This document shows, one piece after another, positions 17,488 through 21,363 of a DNA stretch of 21,363 nt (position 1 is its first letter; every line of letters begins with the position of its first letter). The translations under genes were made by a program, and so were the position numbers. The notes below the pieces were generated by a model, which saw nothing but the letters and a program-made list of their open reading frames with translations, searched no databases and had not been told where the DNA came from. Source of the DNA: Acidobacteriota bacterium (GTDB lineage: Bacteria > Acidobacteriota > Vicinamibacteria > Vicinamibacterales > JAFNAJ01); the NCBI GenBank assembly GCA_017860085.1, contig JAFNAJ010000007.1:1-21363 (forward strand), in the 5' to 3' direction.

Positions 17488-17497
17488 CTGATCGCGT

Positions 17498-17503
17498 GAA
17501 GGA
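17498..17503 (+). promoter_or_regulatory. Ribosome binding site of the MoxR gene
   Basis: GAAGGA lies 7 bases before the ATG at 17511. It decides that start over the in-frame GTG at 17496. Confidence 0.6.
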
Positions 17504-17510
17504 ATCGTCA

Positions 17511-18521
17511 ATGGAGACCCTTTCGGAAGCCGCCGTTGCTGCCCTCGTCGAGCGCGTCTCGGACGGGCGATCCCGCATCCTCAGCGAGGTGCGGAAGGTC
17601 ATCGTTGGGCAGGACCACGTCATCGACCTGGTGCTCGCGGCGCTCTTCACCGGCGGCCACTGCCTGATCACAGGGGTGCCCGGCCTGGCCAAGACCCTGC
17701 TCATCAAGACGCTGGCGAGCATCCTCGACCTGTCGTTCAAGCGCATCCAGTTCACGCCAGACCTGATGCCCTCCGACATCACCGGCACGGAAGTGCTCGA
17801 GGACCAGGGCGGCACCCGACACCTGCGATTCGTCAAGGGGCCCGTGTTTGCGCAGATCGTGCTCGCCGACGAGATCAACCGCACGCCACCGAAGACCCAG
17901 GCGGCGCTGCTCGAGGCGATGCAGGAGCGACACGTGACGGCCTCGGGTCGCACGTTCGAGCTGGAGCCGCCGTTCTTCGTGCTCGCGACCCAGAACCCCA
18001 TCGAACTCGAGGGGACGTACCCGCTGCCCGAGGCGCAACTCGACCGCTTCATGTTCAACGTCGTGATGACCTACCTGGCGGAAGACGACGAGGTGCGCGT
18101 CGTGCTCGACACGACGGGGGAGCCCCGCGTGACCCCAGCGCGCGTGCTGACGGGCGCCGACATCCTCGAGTTCCAGCGCCTCGTCCGCCAGATCATGGTC
18201 TCGGACGAGGTCGCCCGCTACGCGGTGCGGCTGGTCACCGCGTCGCGCCCCGGCCAGCCTGGCGCGCCGGAGTTCGTCGAACGATGGGTCAAGTGGGGTG
18301 CCGGACTGCGAGCCTCACAAGCGCTCATTCTTGGTGGCAAGGCCCGGGCGCTGATGCACGGGCGCTATCACGTGTCGACGGCCGACGTGAGGGCGCTGGC
18401 CGCGCCCGTGCTGCGACACCGGGTCGTCACGAACTTCTACGCGGAATCCGAGCGGATCGACTCAGACGCGTTGGTGCAGCGCCTGCTCGAGGCGGTGCCG
18501 CCGCCGCGCAGCGGGATGTAA
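17511..18521 (+). CDS. moxR: MoxR-family AAA+ ATPase
   Basis: A 336-residue cytoplasmic AAA+ ATPase of the MoxR clade, a chaperone that remodels or matures partner proteins together with VWA-domain proteins. Visible motifs are Walker A GVPGLAKT (55-62), Walker B LADEINR (118-124) after the FVKGPVFAQ pore-side region, sensor 1 ATQNPIE (159-165) and the LPEAQLDRF arginine-finger region (172-180). Length and motifs are typical. It stands 23 bp after DUF4159 and ends one base before the DUF58 gene. The partner is very probably the DUF58/BatA pair encoded next. Confidence 0.95.
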   Translation: METLSEAAVAALVERVSDGRSRILSEVRKVIVGQDHVIDLVLAALFTGGHCLITGVPGLAKTLLIKTLASILDLSFKRIQFTPDLMPSDITGTEVLEDQGGTRHLRFVKGPVFAQIVLADEINRTPPKTQAALLEAMQERHVTASGRTFELEPPFFVLATQNPIELEGTYPLPEAQLDRFMFNVVMTYLAEDDEVRVVLDTTGEPRVTPARVLTGADILEFQRLVRQIMVSDEVARYAVRLVTASRPGQPGAPEFVERWVKWGAGLRASQALILGGKARALMHGRYHVSTADVRALAAPVLRHRVVTNFYAESERIDSDALVQRLLEAVPPPRSGM

Positions 18522-18522
18522 C

Positions 18523-19431
18523 GTGGCTTCGCGAAGTCCGGCTGGCGCCCGCCAGTTCCTCGACCCCGCGGTCGTTGCCCGCATCGGCTCGCTCGAGCTG
18601 AAGGCGCGCGTCATCGTGGAAGGATTCCTGCAAGGCCTCCACCGAAGCCCCTTCCGGGGCTACTCGGTCGAGTTCGCCGAGTACCGGCCCTACCTGCCCG
18701 GCGACGATCTCGCCTCGGTCGACTGGAAGGTGTACGCCCGCTCCGACCGCTACTATGTCAAGACGTACGAGCACGAGACCAACCTGCCGTGCCACCTGCT
18801 GCTCGACGTCAGTCGATCGATGGCCTATGGGTCGAGGGGCGTGACGAAGCTCCAGTACGGGTCGTACCTGTCGGCGGCTCTGGCCGTCCTGCTGCAGCGC
18901 CAGCGCGATGCCATCGGGCTGCTCGCGTTCGACGCCGACATCGTGGCGCAGCTGCCGGCCAGTGCGCGGCCCGGCCACTTGCGGGCCCTGCTCGCGGCGC
19001 TCGAGCATCTCGAGCCGGGCGGGCCGTCAGATTTCTCGAAGCCCCTGGAGCGGCTGGCCCAGGCCCTGAATCGGCGGGGGCTCGTCATCGTGATGTCGGA
19101 CCTGTTCGACGAGCCGGAGCGCGTCGTGCGAGGGCTTCGATACATCCGGTCGCGCGGCACCGAGGTCATCGTGTTCCACCTGCTGGACCCGGCCGAGCTG
19201 ACGTTTGCGTTCGACCGCCCGGCCCGATTCCGCGATCTCGAGTCTGGCCGCGAGGTGCTCGTGTCGCCACGGGAGGCGCGCGCAGCGTACCTCGAGAGGA
19301 TCCAGGGCCTCGTGAGCCGATATCGACACGAACTCCGGGGGGCGAACATCGACTACTGCCTCGTCGATACCTCGAGGCCGCTCGACGCCGTGCTGCTGGA
19401 GTACATCGCGGCGCGCAGCCGGAGAGTCTGA
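18523..19431 (+). CDS. DUF58 domain protein (VWA-like partner of MoxR)
   Basis: A 302-residue protein with the DUF58 signature: FRGYSVEFAEYRPYLPGDD (43-62 region) and VDWKVYARSDRYYVKTYE (66-83). A VWA-like metal-site motif, DVSRSM (95-100), satisfies DxSxS. No membrane segment is visible, so this version is cytoplasmic or peripheral. In other bacteria DUF58 proteins act with MoxR ATPases in envelope or metal-centre maturation, but the exact role is unknown. The GTG at 18523 follows the MoxR stop by a single base, indicating tight co-expression. It ends 8 bases before the next start. Confidence 0.92.
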   Translation: MASRSPAGARQFLDPAVVARIGSLELKARVIVEGFLQGLHRSPFRGYSVEFAEYRPYLPGDDLASVDWKVYARSDRYYVKTYEHETNLPCHLLLDVSRSMAYGSRGVTKLQYGSYLSAALAVLLQRQRDAIGLLAFDADIVAQLPASARPGHLRALLAALEHLEPGGPSDFSKPLERLAQALNRRGLVIVMSDLFDEPERVVRGLRYIRSRGTEVIVFHLLDPAELTFAFDRPARFRDLESGREVLVSPREARAAYLERIQGLVSRYRHELRGANIDYCLVDTSRPLDAVLLEYIAARSRRV

Positions 19432-19439
19432 CGACCACC

Positions 19440-21320
19440 GTGCCTCCGATCTCGTTCCTCGCCCCGTGGTTCCTCCTTGGAGCAGGCGCAGCCGCCGTGC
19501 CGGTCGTGCTCCACCTCTTCGCGCGCGAGACGACGGCCACGGTGCCATTCGGCGCCGTTCACCTGATCGAGCCAGCGCCAGTCGAGCAGACGCGCCGCCG
19601 ACGGGTGACGGACCTGGTTCTTCTTCTGCTTCGGATGGCCATCCTCGTCCTGCTGGCGCTGGCATTCGCGCGTCCCTACGTGGACCGGGCGGCAGCCGGT
19701 GAGCCTCTGCCACTCACGGTCGTGGCCATCGATGCGTCGGCGAGCATGAGTGCTCCACAGACGTGGGCTCTGGCCAGGCAACGCGCACAGGATGCGGTCG
19801 ACGCCGCGCCGGCTGGCAATCTGGTGGCCCTCGCCGTCTTCGGCGGCGATGCGAGGGTCGCGGTCGAGCCCACCACTGATCGGCGGGCGGTTCGCTCGGC
19901 AATCGACACGTTGGCGCCCGGAGCGGGGCCCACGCGTGTCGGGTCGCTCTTCGACCTCGTGGGGGGACTGTCGGCAGGACGCCAGTTCGAGCTGGTCGTG
20001 GTGTCCGACCTCCCAGCGTCCATCGCCGCGGAGAAGGCGCAACTCCGGCTGACCGAAGCCACGACACTTCGGTTGGAGCCCGTCACGCCCCCGGCGTCCG
20101 ACCTGCGCGTCGTGTCGGTGCGGCGCACCGCCGCGGGCGTTGCGGCCCTCATCGAGTCCGAAGGCGCTGAACGACAGGCCTCCCTGGTGTCGCTGCGACT
20201 CGATGGTCGAGCGTTGAACGAACAGGCGGTGTCGTTCGACGGGGGCACGCTCGCCCAGGTCGCGTTCAGCGCGGATCTCCCGGCCAGGGGCGTGGTGTCG
20301 GTCCGCGTGCAGGACCCCGGCGGTCGTCCGGCCGGCGACGAGCGGTTTCTCGTCCTCGACCGTCGGCCACCCCTTCGTGTGCTCGTGATCGAGCCCTCGG
20401 GAGCCGAGCCCGAAGCCTCGCTCTTCGTCCGAGAAGCCCTGGCGGCCGAACCGGACGGGGCCTTCGCGCCCGACGTTCGACGGGCGGATGAGACGGCGCT
20501 CGGCGGGGGCGAGTGGGCCGCATCGACTGACGCGGTGGTGCTGCTGGGGACGCGCGGGATGGACCGCCGGGCTCGCGACCGGATGGCCACCTTCGTGCGC
20601 CAGGGTGGTGGGATGCTGCTCGCGGCCGGTGCGTTGACCGAAGCCCCCGTCGTCCGTGAACTCGTCGCGCGCGATGTCGGGCTCGAGGTCGTGCCCGGCA
20701 GCGAACCTCGGGACGCTCGCCTTCTCGTGGCCGCATCGAGGCACCCGCTCGCCGCAGCATTCGCCGATCTGGCGGCCGGCCTCGGCGACGTTCGACTGTC
20801 GCGTACGACGTCCCTGGCGGCACGTGAGGACGACGTGGTGCTGCGCCTGACCTCTGGCGGGGCGGCGTTGGTCGAGGGACGCGCCGGGGCTGGACGCGTG
20901 CTGGTGTTCGCATCGGATTTGTCGGGCCACTGGAACGATTTCCCCAAGCACGCCGCGTTCGTGCCCTTCGTTGCCGAAGCGGTGCGGTTTGCTGCGGGTG
21001 TCGGCAGCGTGCCGGCCTCGCTCGAGGTCTCCGACATCCCGGGCACCGACCAACCGGGCGTCGCGGAGGTCGGGTCCCCAGCTCGGCGCGTCGCCGTCAA
21101 CGTGCCACGAGAGGAGTTTGGGCAGGCCGCACTCGATCCAGCCGAGGTCGAAGGGATGGTGACGCGTCACGCACTCGAGCCGCCGGCCGCCGGCGAGGCT
21201 GGCGATCAGGAGGGGCTGACACCGCCGTGGCGCCTCGTGATCCTGGCAGCACTCGCGTTGCTCGTTGCCGAAGGCCTCCTCGCGGCCCGCGCACGTCGGT
21301 CGATTGGGGTGCCATCGTGA
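19440..21320 (+). CDS. BatA-like VWA-domain membrane protein
   Basis: A 626-residue inner-membrane protein. The N-terminal BatA-type region (1-82) has a membrane segment at about 6-26, the VPFGAVHLIEP loop and a second segment at about 57-77. A VWA domain (from about 92) carries the MIDAS motif DASASMS (98-104). Long beta-rich domains follow, including an amidotransferase-like stretch (about 315-500) with VVLLGTRG and GGGMLLAAG. The protein ends in a last membrane helix (about 598-617) and a short basic tail. It is a probable membrane partner of MoxR and DUF58. The GTG at 19440-19442 comes 8 bases after the DUF58 stop and is chosen because it begins just before the first membrane segment; no ATG fits. 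The stop overlaps the next start as GTGA. Confidence 0.88.
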   Translation: MPPISFLAPWFLLGAGAAAVPVVLHLFARETTATVPFGAVHLIEPAPVEQTRRRRVTDLVLLLLRMAILVLLALAFARPYVDRAAAGEPLPLTVVAIDASASMSAPQTWALARQRAQDAVDAAPAGNLVALAVFGGDARVAVEPTTDRRAVRSAIDTLAPGAGPTRVGSLFDLVGGLSAGRQFELVVVSDLPASIAAEKAQLRLTEATTLRLEPVTPPASDLRVVSVRRTAAGVAALIESEGAERQASLVSLRLDGRALNEQAVSFDGGTLAQVAFSADLPARGVVSVRVQDPGGRPAGDERFLVLDRRPPLRVLVIEPSGAEPEASLFVREALAAEPDGAFAPDVRRADETALGGGEWAASTDAVVLLGTRGMDRRARDRMATFVRQGGGMLLAAGALTEAPVVRELVARDVGLEVVPGSEPRDARLLVAASRHPLAAAFADLAAGLGDVRLSRTTSLAAREDDVVLRLTSGGAALVEGRAGAGRVLVFASDLSGHWNDFPKHAAFVPFVAEAVRFAAGVGSVPASLEVSDIPGTDQPGVAEVGSPARRVAVNVPREEFGQAALDPAEVEGMVTRHALEPPAAGEAGDQEGLTPPWRLVILAALALLVAEGLLAARARRSIGVPS

Positions 21321-21363
21321 CCCCCGGGCACGACGCCGCGCGGCAGGCCGTGACGACCGGATT
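21317..21363 (+). CDS. 5' end of the next operon gene (partial)
   Basis: A GTG at 21317 overlaps the BatA-like gene's TGA by four bases (GTGA) and opens a frame that runs to the window edge (15 codons). Coupling to the BatA-like gene is clear from the overlap. The fragment is hydrophilic and too short to identify. Confidence 0.55.
   Translation, partial: MTPGHDAARQAVTTG

Overview
The window is about 21 kb of very GC-rich bacterial chromosome. It is densely packed, with short intergenic gaps and near-exclusive G/C in third codon positions. I see no mobile element, phage, CRISPR, rRNA or tRNA signal. Gene content and style suggest a Gram-negative soil-type bacterium, most like Acidobacteriota of the Vicinamibacteria kind: a NuoI set apart from the rest of complex I, a LytS/LytTR pair, a MoxR-DUF58-BatA operon with DUF4159, a PmtA-like methyltransferase and a zinc-ribbon orphan. 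The phylum is an inference from gene content, not from a marker gene.

Layout. (1) 1-96 is the 3' end of an unidentified plus-strand reading frame. (2) 104-2870, minus strand: a sensor kinase, a LytTR response regulator and signal peptidase I, read in that order from a near-consensus sigma-70 promoter at 2952-2980. (3) 3043-5353, plus strand: a lone NuoI-type 2x[4Fe-4S] protein followed 19 bp later by a homocysteine methyltransferase / methylenetetrahydrofolate-reductase fusion. The reductase half of the fusion appears to lack the standard catalytic residues. (4) 5423-6127: a PmtA-like SAM methyltransferase with its own promoter. (5) 6140-9750, minus strand: Lon protease and, downstream, a GT-B glycosyltransferase-like protein related to the N-terminal part of plant L-arabinokinase. 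(6) 9853-10170: a small double-CxxC protein divergent from lon. (7) 10282-11007, minus strand: a NnrU/MddA-like membrane methyltransferase. It is divergent, across 36 bp, from a plus-strand operon (11044-14040) of ketosynthase, FAD-dependent oxidoreductase and ICMT-type methyltransferase, which looks like a small lipid or polyketide pathway. (8) 14100 to the window end: one plus-strand operon starting at a TATAAT box. It encodes a secreted TPR/HExxH metallopeptidase-like protein, DUF4159, MoxR AAA+ ATPase, DUF58, a BatA-like VWA membrane protein and the start of a further gene.

How they fit together. The last operon is a MoxR/VWA envelope module: a cytoplasmic AAA+ chaperone, its VWA partners at the membrane, and exported DUF4159 and TPR-peptidase proteins that probably act outside the inner membrane. 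The ketosynthase, flavoprotein and methyltransferase cluster resembles alkylresorcinol/alkylpyrone loci, but has a FabF-type ketosynthase where those loci have a type III PKS. The remaining genes are housekeeping (signal peptidase, Lon, NuoI, methionine/one-carbon metabolism). The least conventional points are the altered MTHFR half, the ketosynthase cluster, the metallopeptidase inside the MoxR operon, and several promoters so close to start codons that leaderless or near-leaderless translation is likely.
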